Part shown: piece after piece, positions 12,333 through 25,099 of the stretch
Numbering within the stretch: the stretch's first letter is position 1
Layout: the number at the start of each line of letters is the position of its first letter
Source of the DNA: Chrysomallon squamiferum
Lineage: Eukaryota > Mollusca > Gastropoda > Neomphalida > Peltospiridae
DNA length: 62,000 nucleotides
Assembly (NCBI GenBank): GCA_012295275.1
Contig: CM022678.1
Span: 20,005,556 to 20,067,555 of the forward strand
Direction: 5' to 3'
Position numbers and translations under genes: made by a program
The notes under the pieces: model-generated
The model's input: only the letters and a program-made list of their open reading frames with translations
Told to the model about the DNA's origin: nothing
Databases searched by the model: none

Positions 12333-12974
12333 AGTACATAAAACATAAGAAACCAATACCTACCTAATTTAGATTTTGTCTTTTAAATACCAGGTCACTA
12401 TAAGCAAGTACTAACATTATTAAAAATACATTATCAAAAATAATATGAAATTTTGTTCTTTCAAAACATGACTAATTATTTAACATGACAACATTTTTGA
12501 ATATATTGCATTTCTTTTTAAAACCGTACAATTGAAAAACAAAACAACAACGATGAAACTAATTCTGGAATGTTAACAAATATAATAATTTCCCAAGTGT
12601 ATCTAATTTGAAAACAATCTGTAAAATAATACTAGCATGACATGGCAAAATAAAGCAAGCAATGTCTTCAAATGTTCAAAAATATTTGCACAACTGAAAA
12701 CTGTTAACATACATAACTAACCTGATTCTGTTACCCACTTAAGTTAATTGAATTTAGTCTGTAGATCTAACTCTGTGACTGGAAGAACATGTTAACTCAG
12801 TTCTTCAAGACTACAAGACATGAATATTATGCAAGTGACATTTTCACATGACATGCCTTTACTGCTTATTTCAGAACTGGATAACTTCATGAAATATGAG
12901 AAATGCTAGACTAAAGTTCTCAAATATTGCCAAATGCCAGGCTGTTTCAAAACTTCCTAACTGCTTTTTATATG

Positions 12975-13006
<32 letters not shown>

Positions 13007-13194
13007 TGTGTGTTTTGGTTCAAAAGTGAAAAATTCCATCCATAGTGAAGAATAAAAAAATGACATTAGTCTAATACTAACAAATTTGAATTTCAGAATT
13101 TTGTAACCGTTTTAATAAGAAAATAACCAGAAAATGATTATAGGCTAATATCAAGTTGTTTTATTTCACAACTTACAAATGTATGCAAAATAAT

Positions 13195-13253
<59 letters not shown>

Positions 13254-14480
13254 TACAACTAAAATAAATATATATGGTACAAAATTTACTGAAGTTATGA
13301 GAAGTTTTATAAAATTTGGGTATTTCTATTTCAAAACTTGAAATGCAGGTACAATGCAGAAAAAATTAATTTATCTAAAACTTCGTATTATATTTTAAAA
13401 GCAGAATAGTTTATGCATTGTGAAGTGTATTGAAATAAAGTTATCAAAACCAGATTACTGTATGATATGAAACATCCTAAAACACATTTGTCAGGATTAT
13501 CAACATTTATATGCTTTATTTCAAAACTACATAAATATATATAATACAGATGATTCTAAAATAAAGTTTATGAGTATCTTAAAAATTTATATATTTTATT
13601 TTTGAAACTCGATAGCTATATGTGATATGAAACATATTAAATTAAGTTATCAGTATTTTATAGGCTTTATTTAAAAACAGGATAACTACATTCAGTATGA
13701 AATGTTCTGAAATATTTTTATCAACTATGAAAATTTATGATTTAAAAAATAAATATATATATATATGTGATGTGCATGATACTGAAATAAAGTTATCAGA
13801 GGCGATGAAATGTTTATATACTTTATTTTAAAACAACTGTGTCTGATAAGAAATGATATTGAAATAAACTTAACAGTATTATAAACATTTATATATTTTA
13901 CTTTAGATAACTACATGTAACATGAAACATGCTAAAATATATTTATCAAAGGCGATGAAAATGTATATACTTTAGTTTAAAATTAGATGGCTCCATGTGA
14001 TATGGTTGATATTAAAATAAAGTTATGCATGTTATAAAATCTATTAACATTTATATACTGACCACATGCAATATAAAACAAACTAAAATCAAATTATCAG
14101 TATTATAAACATTTATATATTTTAATTAAAAACTAGATAATGACATGCAATATCGAACTAACTAAAATAGTTACCATGTTGTACACATTTATACAGTTTA
14201 ATTTAGAACAAGATATCTACATGCAATATCAAACATACTAAAATAAAGTTACCATTTTAGAAAAATTGATGTATTTTAATTAAAAACCAGACAACTACAT
14301 GCAATATCAAACTTAATAAAATAAAATTATTAGTATTATAAACATTTTATATTTTTTTTTCAAAACTAGTTAACTACATGCAACATGAAAAATACTGAAA
14401 TAAATTTTTCAGTATTTTACACATTTATATATTTGAATTCAAAACTAGAAATGCAATATCAAACATACTAAAATAAAGAT
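11880..14480. repeat. 2.6-kb decayed tandem array, unit about 75-82 bp
   Basis: The phrases TTTCAAAACT, ATAACTACATG, TACTAAAATAAAGTTATC and AAACATTTATATATTTTA recur in fixed order. They are clearest at 13490-14480, with about 13 copies spaced 75-82 bp. The 5' part (11880-13400) keeps only fragments of the same phrases and is interrupted by CA (12258), poly(A) (12298-12330) and AAT (13188-13250) runs. This looks like an old satellite with its younger end toward 14480. Confidence 0.7.
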
Positions 14481-14995
14481 ATCAGACATAGGTTTGTTTT
14501 TAAAACATACACAGTGGTTTTTTTTATTAGCTTTATTGAAATTCCTCTCTCTCTCTCTGATGGAAATTGCTCTCTACAGCTTCCTCCCCACATCCACAAA
14601 TCTATCATTTGAACCAAGCCAGAGCAGCATCTCAACATCGTCATTAACCATCTGCCAACGTTCGCCAGCACAGAGAACATTTACCCGGGAGACCGTTAAT
14701 TTAAATGTATTCACTGTGCTGTGTTTTACTCTGTGTGTGTGACATAACAGCACAGACAGACAGCTTGGAGTGGAATCCAGTTCTCTAGTTAGAGATGTGT
14801 AATCAAATGTTTCAGCCCTTTAGAGGAACAGTCCTCTTCAGTGACTTTGTTCACTTGTTTCACGATTGAAGCAGTTTTTCAGTAGTTAATTGATGACACA
14901 TAAGTTTGATGAGGTCCTTCATTGTTTTTGGTTGTGGTTTTTTTCCACGAAGTTAACTTAAAACAAATAGGCTAACATTGATACTATTCTGACAT
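14480..14995. other. Higher-complexity stretch, no gene recognised
   Basis: Unique-looking sequence with a short CT run at about 14547. Both strands have 70-80 codon open frames without recognisable domains. Nothing further is supported. Confidence 0.35.
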
Positions 14996-14999
14996 ATGT

Positions 15000-15490
15000 A
15001 TCTGTGATTTAGTATAATCAGATGATTAAATTAAAATACCAGATGGTTCAAGCATATATCTCATGAGAATGTAGAATACTTCTGATGTTTTGTTTAGTAA
15101 AATGATTACAAAATATACCATACTTTTTAAGCATATATATATATATATCAGACGATTAAAACATATCAGGCAGATGATTAAGAATATATCAGATTATTAA
15201 ATAATTTATCAAATGATTAAAACATAAATCAGATGATTAAAAAATCTCTCTCGTACTATATCAGATAATTAAATAATTTATCAAATGAATTAAGCATATA
15301 TCAACTGATGAAAGCATATATCACATGATAAAGCATATATATATATATATATATCAGATGATTTAAGCATGCATGTGAAATGATTAAAACATAAATATAA
15401 GATGATTAAAACAGATATGAAATTGTTAGAACATGAAATTACATAAGCATAAATAGAATGATTTAACTTCATATCAGATGATACATACAG
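15000..15490. repeat. Decayed short tandem array (about 18-22 bp)
   Basis: Repeated ATATCAGATGATTAAAACAT and variants, about 20 copies, interrupted by (AT)n at 15137 and 15338. Confidence 0.75.
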
Positions 15491-15659
15491 TAACTGTGAT
15501 TTATATATAAATATATATAGTAACTGTGATATATTTTACTCTGTCATACTGAAAACTGTATTTTATTTCTCTTAGCTTATCCCGTCTGACATCTCAAGTG
15601 TTTTCTGCCTGCCTGTAAAACATCATCAAAATTCCTACACACTCAGCCTGCATGTGTCT

Positions 15660-16600
15660 CTCATTCTTTATTTGTCACATGTGTTTGTATTAGGCAAGGG
15701 AAACACTGCGGTATCAGGTACTGAATAAAACCATGTCACAGTTAGGCTAGGGAAAAAACAGAGGTGTTAGATATAGGCGGTTTAACAGATGTTAAATAAA
15801 CTGTCTCACATATAGGCTAGGATTAAAAACAAAGATGTTAGATATGGGTGGTTTTAACAGATGTTAAATAAACTGTCTCACATATAGGCTAGGATTAAAC
15901 AAAGATATTAGATATGGGTGGTTTTAACAGATATTAAATAAACTGTCTCACATATAGGCTAGGATTAAACAAAGATGTTAGATGTGGCTGGTTTAACAGA
16001 TGTTAAATAAACTGTCTCACATATAGGCTAGGATTAAACAAAGATGTTAGATGTGGCTGGTTTAACAGATATTAAATAAATAAAATATCTCACATTTAGG
16101 CTAGGAAAAAACAAAGATATTAGATATGGGTGGTTTTAACAGATATTTAAATAAAATATCTCACATTTAGGCTAGGAAGAAAACAAAGATGTGAGATATA
16201 GGTGGTTTAACAGATATTAAATAAATAAAATATCTCACATTTAGGCTAGGAAGAAAACAAAGATGTGAGATATAGGTGGTTTAACAGATATTAAATAAAT
16301 AAAATATCTCACATTTAGGCTAGGAAGAAAACAAAGATGTTAGATATAGGTGGTTTAACAGATATTAAATAAACTGTCTCACATATAGGCTGTGGAAAAT
16401 ATTAGATGTTAAAATATAAAATATTTCACAATTAGGCTTGAAGAACACAGGTGAAATATAGGTAAAGGTGACAGGTAGTAAATAAAATATCTCACAGTTA
16501 AAACTAGGGAAACACAGATGTGAGAATGACTGGGGTAAGAGGTATCTCAGTAAAATACTTTACAGTTAGATTAGTGAAACACTTAGGTAAAATATGGGAA
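15660..16600. repeat. Minisatellite, unit 69-74 bp, about 10 good copies
   Basis: TAGGCTAGG landmarks at 15743, 15813, 15885, 15955, 16024, 16097, 16168, 16242 and 16316, then TAGGCTGTG at 16386. Each unit contains GATGTTAGATATRGGTGG, TTTAACAGATRTTAAATAAA and a CTCACAT block. Units gain or lose AAAT and fall into subtypes (ACTGTCTCACATAT versus AAATATCTCACATTT). Degenerate units flank both ends. Confidence 0.92.
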
Positions 16601-16800
16601 ATCTCAGTTATTTGAGTGAAACAGGTGAGATTTGGGTGGGGGGTTCTTTTCACACAATGTGTAATTAAACTACCTCTGTAATTTGTTGTGACAGTGTGCA
16701 CCATTAAAACTTTGATTTACTGATGTTTTAAACTTGTATCTCTCTTTAACATTCTTCTAGTCATAACCTAGAAACATCTGTAATATTTTAAACATTCTTA

Positions 16801-16935
16801 AAACACACACACACACATATGTTTCACACATTGTCACACACACACACACACACACACACATGCACACACACACACAGACACACATGCACACACACACACA
16901 CATGCACACACACACACACAGACACACATACACAA
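16801..16935. repeat. (CA)n with CATGCA and CAGACA interruptions
   Basis: Interrupted CA array. Confidence 0.9.
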
Positions 16936-16999
16936 AATTATTTACTCACAATTTTATTTTTATCTTTTTGTTTACAAAATAATATAAAATTCCATGATA

Positions 17000-17740
17000 T
17001 TTTATAAATTTAATTTGAAGAGAACAGAAGAATAAAAAAATAATAATAATAAAAAAAGTTTGAAATGTAGATTTATGCTGTTTTGTTTAAAGTAAAAGTT
17101 TTTTTTTAGTAAACACATTAAAAATAGAAAGAAAGAAAAAAAAAAATGAAACTAGCAACAACCCAAAATAGGACAAACAAATCAAAAAATGATTTGTATT
17201 TTCTAATAGTTATTTAATGAACAGTTAAAAAAAAAAAAAAACCAGGAAAGAAATTAAAAAAAAAAAAAAAAAATCCTGACAAGATATAAACAAATATTAT
17301 CCAGCTAGTCTTTTCATTACTGTCTACACCTCCAAAGCACAAAATAATAATGTTTCTCAAAACAAAAGAAAACAGACTTGAAGCATTTTGCAGCCAAACT
17401 CTTTGTATGTATGTGTGTCTGTCTGTCTGTATGTGTATGTATTCACATTTGTTGTTTTTCGGTGTTAAAATAACTGTAGCTGTGTTTGCCTAACATCCCG
17501 GTCACTGACTTTTGCATTCATCGGTCTTGTAAGTAAATCATTCTGTGTGTTTCATGTCGCCCTGCATGCACTGTACATGTACACTCAGATTATACGTAAC
17601 ATTCTCAGCTATGTAATTTAGCTGTGCAATTCCCTCCAGGCAGAAAGACAAATCATCTTCTTTACGTCTGAAGATTTTTTTCTTCTTCTTCTTCTTCTTT
17701 CTTACTGCATCCCTCTTTGAGGTCAGGGGTCTGAACAGTT
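17000..17740. other. AT-rich sequence with short A runs
   Basis: Poly(A) runs near 17226-17240 and 17258-17272 and a CTT run near 17683-17700. No gene features seen. Confidence 0.5.
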
Positions 17741-17741
17741 A

Positions 17742-17882
17742 ATGATAGTAATAATGATAAAGAAACAACAGCAACAACTACTTCAGCTACTATTACTACC
17801 ACTTCTACTACTGCTGCTGCTGCTGCTGCTGCTACTAACAATAGTGATAATGATAATTGTCATCATAATTGTCATCATAATT

Positions 17883-17915
<33 letters not shown>

Positions 17916-17930
17916 AATGATAATAAACAA
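17742..17930. repeat. Compound trinucleotide repeat
   Basis: CAA, CTA, a perfect (CTG)n block at about 17809-17832, then CAT/AAT repeats. Confidence 0.9.
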
Positions 17931-19620
17931 ATTGTGATTAAGGTTCTTTCATTCTATAACAGCAGGTCTGGAAATCAGAGACATGAACTTTAAAGAAAAG
18001 TGGACATTTTCTCTGAGAGTATGGCAAAGATGGCTAATTTCCACTTTCTACAATCTTTTCATTCATTATGGCTTTTGAATCAAAATTCTTTACAGTCTTA
18101 CTTAATGCATGGAAAGGAATTTTGGGAAAGAAATTTGAAAATGAAGACAGGGAGGGAGGCAAAGGGGTTATTGACCTCCTACCATGTTTGTGATCCACTC
18201 CCAAGTGATACAAAATAACCACACATTTAGTTCAGAGTTGTGCCTAAAATATTTTTATTTCTGGTCAGACTACAGAAATCATAACAGTTTCAAATCCTTC
18301 TTAAGTCCTCTTATATGTTGCTGGTGATGAATTAAAAAGACTAAATTTATCAAACTTGTAAGTAAAACTGAAAAGCAAAGGCATCAGAAATTGCATTGTT
18401 AGGTCACCGTCCTAAAAGACAGACACATTTGACTGGGGCTGTTATATGTTTCTATTGTAATAAAAATTATCATCACAATGATTGCTTCCTGGATTGTAGG
18501 AAAACAAGTATGACATCTGTTTCAATGTAATATTATAATAAAAATGTCTTCAACAAAACATAACAACACGCCGATACCTAGTTAGAACAAATTTAATGTA
18601 ATTAAAGCTGATACCAGAACTAATGAGATGATGCAGTCCCAGTAGCTGCTGTGTTCACAAAACATGGCATGTGGTGACCGCGACAGCAGACGTCCTGGCG
18701 TGGTTCATGCAGTCTGTGACTGAGACAAATCTCTGGGGACGTCACAGCACAATCAACTTTGGTTAGTTAGGAAATTAAGACTTGCTGATTTTCAGATCAG
18801 AGAGATGTTAGTTGTTCAGGAAATTAGAAATATTACAATTTTTAGATGAAAAATTTTGGTGATTTTTAGGTTAAAGAATTTTGGTGATTTTCAGATAATA
18901 TAAATACTTAAAATTTCCTCTTTTTTAATTTTTAATTTTATTTATGAAGATATATATAATAATGACATCTGTGGAAATTAGAAATATTACAATATTCAGA
19001 TGAATAAATTGGTGATTTTTAAGACAGTAAGTTTTAGATCATAGAAATATTAGTAATTTTCATATAATAGAAACACTTAAGATTTCTTTCTTTTCTTCTT
19101 CTTCTTCTTTTTTTTTTTTTTTTGATTAACATAAGAAATAGGGGCAATTCTAGATAAGATAAATATTTCTAATCTTCAAGGAAGAAAAAAAAAAAAAAAA
19201 CAACTATAAATTGGAAATAGTTGTGACAAAAACATAAAACAGATATTTGTTACATAAATAACCCAAAGTTATGATTATCACAGAAGCAATGCTGTTAGTT
19301 CTAGATATCAGATTTACTGGTGGTCATCAGACTGTCTTTGTGTTGGGAGACTAAAACTGTGTAATCTTCTGCTCTCTAACTCATTTGGGTGTTAGTATAC
19401 GAAGCACATTGAGACTGACTGTAAATGGATTTGTCATGTAACCCATTCATGTAGAAGACTTGTAAATTGGTTTCAAGGTGAAACGTTTCTGAACAAGTTC
19501 ACAAATCTTCAACGGTTTTGATGAAGCAGTGTGAAGCATAATCTGAGATTGTTGACTAACAGTTTTATGTTTTGTAACTCAGATTATTTTGTAACCTTGG
19601 TTAATAGACTTAGTAGTGCA
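17931..19620. other. Mixed-complexity intronic sequence
   Basis: No exon is recognised. 18640-18770 is a GC-richer patch. At 18780-19060 the phrases TTTTCAGAT, GAAATATTA and TTGGTGATTTTTA recur, a faint decayed array. Open frames at 18000-18222 have no recognised domain. Confidence 0.4.
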
Positions 19621-19621
19621 G

Positions 19622-19680
19622 TGAGGACACGCTTGCAAGCATGCATGCACGCATGCATGCACACACACACACACACACAT
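19622..19680. repeat. GCATGC-rich and (CA)n repeat
   Basis: Alternating GCATGC palindromes followed by a CA run. Confidence 0.85.
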
Positions 19681-19769
19681 ACGAAACTTAGGTTAAGTGA
19701 TTAAGATGTATTTCTTAAATGTGATATTTAATGATGAAATCCTCATACATGATCCTTTTTAGAATTATT

Positions 19770-20098
19770 ATTATTTTTGTTGTTGTTGTTGTTATTATTA
19801 TTGTTATTATTTTTATTACTTTTCTTTTACCCTGCTACAGCTATTGTTTACAGCTGCTAATACTACTACTACTGTTACTATTATTACTACTACTTATTTA
19901 CAGCTGCTAATACTACTACTACTGTTACTACTACTACTACTTATTTACAGCTGCTGCTACTACTACTACTGTTACTATTATTACTACTACTTATTTACAG
20001 CTGCTAATACTACTACTACTGTTACTACTACTACTACTTATTTACAGCTGCTGCTACTACTACTACTGTTACTATTATTACTACTACTTCAACTGCTA
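19770..20098. repeat. Higher-order trinucleotide array, alternating 50/47-bp units
   Basis: CAGCTGCT landmarks at 19851, 19901, 19948, 19998 and 20045 give spacings of 50, 47, 50 and 47. Two unit types alternate, making a 97-bp dimeric higher-order repeat of CTA/CTG/TTA triplets. Most units are preceded by TATTTACAG, which resembles a 3' splice site. Confidence 0.9.
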
Positions 20099-20394
20099 AT
20101 AGCAAAACTCCTCACTTAATAATCTATTTAGGTGCTGCATACGTAGACATATTCTATTTGTATTTATAGTTTCTTCCTTTCTTCTTTCATTCCTTTCTCG
20201 AACCTTTTTCTTACTTTCACTGGTAAGGTGGAGTCATTCTGATGAATATTCTTTCTTCTTTCTTTCACTGCAGGTAAATGTTATACATCTTATTTTTGTA
20301 CTCGTTTCTCCCCTTCCAGTACTTCATTTCATTGGTGAGATGAAATTTTTATTAGCATTCTGTTCTTTTTTTCTTTTTTTTTATAGGTAAGGTA

Positions 20395-20580
20395 AAGATA
20401 TTTTTGTTAGTATTCTTTTTTTCTTTCTTTCATTGGCAATAAAGTATTAGACATTCATCCTTCCTTTCTTTCTTTCATTGGCAATAAAGTATTAGACATT
20501 CTTCCTTCCTTCCTTTCTTTCATTGGCAGTAAAATATTACACATTCCTCCTTCTTTTCTTTCTTCCTTCCTTCCTTCCTT
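20395..20580. repeat. 45-bp tandem repeat, 3 copies
   Basis: CATTGGCAATAAAGTATTAG or a variant begins at 20431, 20476 and 20521, each followed by CTTTCC-rich sequence. Confidence 0.9.
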
Positions 20581-20996
20581 CAAGTGAAGAAATTTTGATG
20601 AGGTTTTGCTAAATCTCTGCACTGCTAGTAGATGTGTTATATACAAGATGTTATTCGAGACTGCTTGGAACAAATGCTTTGACAGCATGAGTTATGACTG
20701 AAAGGGTAAAAAGATTTAAAAAGAAAAAAAAAGAAAGAAATTCCTGCTTAAAATATTTATGCAGCATCAGTTTTTTTTATGCCTCTGACATTGGCACAGT
20801 GCCTTCATTGTGCACTTGTTAAAACCAGTGGCTGTGGTGGTTGTGGTTGTGTTTCAGATGAATGCAAGTCACTGGGGTTGAAGCGGTAGAGGTCATTTTG
20901 AATTTCAAATGTGTGCGCACTGGAATGTTGTTTAATGATAATCTAGACAGTCATGTGGGTTTAATGTTTAGGTGCGATAAAAAAACACAAAAAAAC

Positions 20997-21190
20997 AACA
21001 CGTTTGTTTAATAACTAGAACATTTAATATATTTAGATTTAATATCTGGACTTCCAGTATTTTTATATTTAATATGTTTAAATTCGATATATGAACATTT
21101 AATATCTTTAACTTTAATACCAGAACATTAATATTTTTATATTTAATCATATTGAATATCTGAGCATTTAATGTCTTTATCTTTAATTAA
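20997..21190. repeat. Weak decayed tandem array
   Basis: AACATTTAATATCTTTA and TTTTTATATTTAAT recur about every 35-45 bp. Divergence is high. Confidence 0.45.
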
Positions 21191-22029
21191 ATTGTATTGT
21201 CTTATATATGAGGGCAGATGTTCCTACACTAGTAAAATTCAAAAGTAAAAAAATAATCTATTGTAATTACTTTTCATTAGTTTGAATCTAATTTGTGATA
21301 CTGAGCAAATCTTATAAAAAAGATTCTACCATAAGCTGTTAAAAAAAGATGCAACAAAAAAAGAAAAGAAAGAGATACAAAAAATAAAAAATAAAGTGTT
21401 TCTTTCTCTCTTCTGATATTTTATTTATTTTATCAATTTATTATTATTATTTTTTTTTTACTTTCTAATGACAGTACAGCTTTAGAACATTTTGTATATC
21501 TATCATCAACCAGTAATTTTTTTGTTTTGTTTTTTAATAGCTCTGTATAAACATAATAAATATGACTGAAGTTTTGTTTTAAAAAGAAATTAAATGCATT
21601 ACACGCATCTATTAAGATTTTGTTTCAAAAATAACTGCAGAACATATCTATCCCTGCATGAAATTTGTTATTATTCTTATTTTCATTGCCAGTGGGTACA
21701 AAAATATTTTTCCTATCTCGCCTACCTAAGATTTTCTTCCAGACACAACCCCAGAACCTTACAGATATCTCTCTCTAACTGTGATTCGCACTTTTTCAGA
21801 GTTACTCAGTGCACTAGGTAATAGATTTATCAATGCTCTATCTTATCTGTGTATTTCTCTGGTACATGTACGATAACAGTTATATCTACTGTGTGTGTAA
21901 ATATAGCTCCCAGATCAAGGGATTGAAATTCTCCGTATAACAGATACCACATCATTACTGAGGGCTGCGGTAGCTGTTGTTGCCACTGCAGATGTTTGTT
22001 TAGAGTTTAGCTGAGGACGTTTGCTGTTT

Positions 22030-22640
22030 GTTTATTATAAACTCTAATTATGTTGGTGTTGTCACATTAAAGCATTGATGTTTTGATTTAACTGATATTT
22101 ATTTAAAGCATTGTTTTAATCCAGTGGACGTTTGCTGTTTGTTTTTTATAAATGAAATAACTAATTTATGTTGGTGTTGTCACATTAAAGCATTGTTTTT
22201 AATCCAGTGTAGATCATGAAATAACTGATATTTTTATTGTTTTTAGTGTGATTGTCACATGTTGTCACATTAAAGCATTGTTTTAATCCAGTGTAGATCA
22301 TGAAATAACTGATATTTATGTTAGTGTTGTCACATTAAAGCATTGTTTTAATCCAGTGTAGATCATGAAATAACTGATATTTATGTTGGTGTTGTCACAT
22401 TAAAGCATTGTTTTAATACAGTGTAGATCATGAAATAACTGATATTTATGTTGTTGTTGTCACATTATACATTGTTTTAATACAGTGTAGATCATGAAAT
22501 AACTGATATTTATCTTAGTGTTGTCACATTAAAGCATTGTTTTAATACAGTGTAGATCATGAAATAACTGATATTTATGTTAGTGTTGTCACATTAAAGC
22601 ATTGTTTTAATTGTGTAGATCATGAAATACATGGTATTGC
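22030..22640. repeat. 65-bp minisatellite, about 7 copies
   Basis: GTCACATTAAAGCATTG (or the GTCACATTATACATTG variant) occurs at 22061, 22179, 22263, 22329, 22394, 22459, 22523 and 22588. From 22263 on the spacing is 64-66 bp. Units share GTAGATCATGAAATAACTGA. The first two copies are more diverged. Confidence 0.92.
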
Positions 22641-23145
22641 GTCTGTTTGAACAGTGATAAAGGCAGTGAGAGAAGAAACCTGCAGGCTTTTCTTTTACAG
22701 TTAGCAGCAAGAAATCTTTTTTTTATGTTCCTTCTCACAGACAGTAAAACAAATTTAGATATAAACCATTGGTGAGACTGTCAGGAATGGGAAAAAAGAG
22801 CTCTTAATTTTGTTAATACATTCAGTCTGTTTCCATTATGATCTTTTCAGTGATCCCCATCCCATCATTGCTAAAAAAAGTACAAGTATATTTAAATATC
22901 TTTTTCTTTTTACTTTGTTTAAATCAAATAAATAAACAAATAAATAAAGTAATAATAAAAACAAGTCAGATTATTTTGACTTGTATTGAATATGTTAAGA
23001 AATAAATTTGTTGCAAAACACACACTCAATGTCCTGTTGTAAATATTCAGTTAACCAACCATGACAGTATCTGTATTATGAGGTATTATTATGAATATGA
23101 AGTGAAATATTTATTATTTCATAGTACATAATAACTAATATAAAC
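22641..23145. other. AT-rich sequence without recognised features
   Basis: Only a short AAATAAAC run near 22923-22948 stands out. Confidence 0.5.
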
Positions 23146-23149
23146 ATAT

Positions 23150-23174
23150 GCACATCATTCACACACATGCACAT

Positions 23175-23222
<48 letters not shown>
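23150..23222. repeat. (CA)n microsatellite
   Basis: Two CACATCATTCACA copies lead into a perfect CA run of about 47 bp. Confidence 0.95.
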
Positions 23223-23224
<2 letters not shown>

Positions 23225-23706
23225 GCAAGCATTCATCCAGACAAAAACTGACAGCCATGTTTTTATTAAAATATTTCCAATTCGAGTGATAACAAATAAT
23301 AACAAGACCCAGTTGTACACGGCAAATAGGGCAGTGACAGAGAAAAAACATTTCAGACTGAGTATGAAAACAATCACAGGTGTTCCAACAACCCAGTTCT
23401 CTGCATCAGTCGCACCTACGTTTAAAGACCACCCACCTAATACAAACATTTCTTTATTTAGCGAAGTCACAACGGTTGGTGTTTTGAAATATATATATAT
23501 ATATAAAAAAGAAATAGAAAAGTGATCTTGTTTATTTGTTTTGTTTTTGTTGTCTTTGGGTTATTTTTAATTAACCATTTTCAATGATTGTTTTTTTTTT
23601 TTTTTTTAAATTAATAATAAGACTAATTGTCAGATAATACATTAATGATCTGGAATACAGGTTATGTACGTTTACATGAACAATACAAGCTGTTATGTAA
23701 GTGTCA

Positions 23707-23710
<4 letters not shown>

Positions 23711-23798
<88 letters not shown>
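23711..23798. repeat. (TG)n-(GA)n compound microsatellite
   Basis: A short TG run followed by about 75 bp of GA. A (CATA)n run follows at 23880-23918. Confidence 0.95.
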
Positions 23799-23800
<2 letters not shown>

Positions 23801-23890
23801 AAGTAACATGCATATCATCAAATATTTCAGACACAAAAGTATTTTAAAAACAGTAATTTCTTGTACATAAAACACACATCTACATATACA

Positions 23891-23921
<31 letters not shown>

Positions 23922-23989
23922 CTACAGCAGTACAAACCATTAGAGATTAAAATCTGATGTCAGCCTGTTGTTATGATTACAGTATTATT

Positions 23990-24130
23990 TGCTAACAATG
24001 TGAGGTCATAGTAACATGACATCACAACATTATGAGGTCATCATAATGTAAAACCATGACATAGACACTAGAAATCATAACACCAGTGTTATAAAATTGT
24101 GACATCATATCATTGTGAGGCATGACAGTA
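23990..24130. repeat. Diverged short repeats around GTGAGGTCAT / TGACATCA
   Basis: GAGGTCAT and ATGACATCA-like phrases recur several times in 140 bp. The cause may be a decayed tandem repeat. Confidence 0.45.
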
Positions 24131-24180
24131 TGATGTCAGCAGATACCATCTGTCAAACTAAGAAACAATTAGTAAAACAC

Positions 24181-24287
<107 letters not shown>

Positions 24288-24485
24288 TTTATCTTTATTT
24301 TCAGATTGTATCTTCATCCATTGAGCTTGGCTCTATTATTTTTTTAAACTTTGAAATTTTGAAATATATGAATTATCATAAAACTAATATATAAAGCAGG
24401 TTTTGGTTTGAAAAAAAAAAAATGTTCCTTGCATTTATTTATTTAGAAGTAGTTTATTTAATGTTTGTATTTTGTTTATTTTCAG

Positions 24486-24560
24486 GTATGATTACAAAAA
24501 ACTGTTGTATAATTCCACGTTCTGTCTGGTGCCAAGAGGCAGACGCCTAGGATCTTTTAG
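24486..24560 (+). CDS. EXT1: EXT1-like exon (5' part of human exon 2 equivalent)
   Basis: The 75-nt exon lies between acceptor TTATTTTCAG and donor GTGAGT. One leading base completes a codon, 24 codons follow, and the final AG starts an Arg codon finished in the next exon. The translation carries the exostosin motif [13 protein letters not shown], preceded by [11 protein letters not shown]. In EXT1 this belongs to the C-terminal half of the GT47 glucuronosyltransferase domain, and human missense mutations that cause hereditary exostoses fall in the equivalent GRR segment. The match is to EXT1, not EXT2, which has a different sequence here. The entry phase equals that of human exon 2, but the exon ends 19 nt earlier. 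The upstream exon is outside the window. Confidence 0.95.
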
Positions 24561-24803
24561 GTGAGTTATCTTTCTTTTTTCCACTAACAGAACTAGGGGT
24601 GTGTCTTCGGTATGGTGGGGAAGGGGGGGCAGGGTCTCAACACTCTTATTAGACTCTTTGTGTTTTATTTTGCTGCAGTCCTACATTATGTGAAAGAACT
24701 GTATTAAATAAAAAAATAAAAATTCAAAAATTTAATTATCATTATTTCTAAAAATAATTTCAAAATGAAATAAAATTAAACCTGGTTTTGCATATGCCTG
24801 TTT

Positions 24804-25003
24804 ATAACAGCTACCTGTCTAAAAAGGTCACCTCTTTGAAAAGGCCACCATGATATTATGTTTTTTGCTTTAATTCTGTATGATAACCATTTTTCCATGC
24901 CTTAAAATATCCTCAGCAACACATTTTGTTGTCTGTTTTAACTGCAAGAAAATAACTGTTTTGCCTGGATCCATAAGTGGCCAGTATAGGTGGTTTGACT
25001 GTA
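24804..25003. mobile_element. pogo/Tc1-like MITE remnant
   Basis: The left end reads CTACCTGTCTAAAAAGGTCA followed by CCTCTTTGAAAAGGCCACC. The right end reads AAGTGGCCAGTATAGGTGG then TTTGACTGTA. Terminal TACAGTCAAACC-type inverted repeats with internal GGCCACC motifs resemble non-autonomous mariner/pogo-type elements of many invertebrate genomes (family knowledge). The left terminus is degraded and there is no transposase. Length is about 200 bp. Confidence 0.5.
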
Positions 25004-25099
25004 TCATGGTTCTCCAGGAAACTGCTGATGGAGAAGATTTCTTCGAATATGCATAAACGCAATCCTGCGATGCCTAATCAGCAGTTGTTTCAAGAAAAA

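Noticed and set aside
18000-18222. Overlapping open frames of 60-70 codons in higher-complexity sequence
   Set aside because: No recognisable domain, no plausible splice context and short length. Not enough to call a gene.
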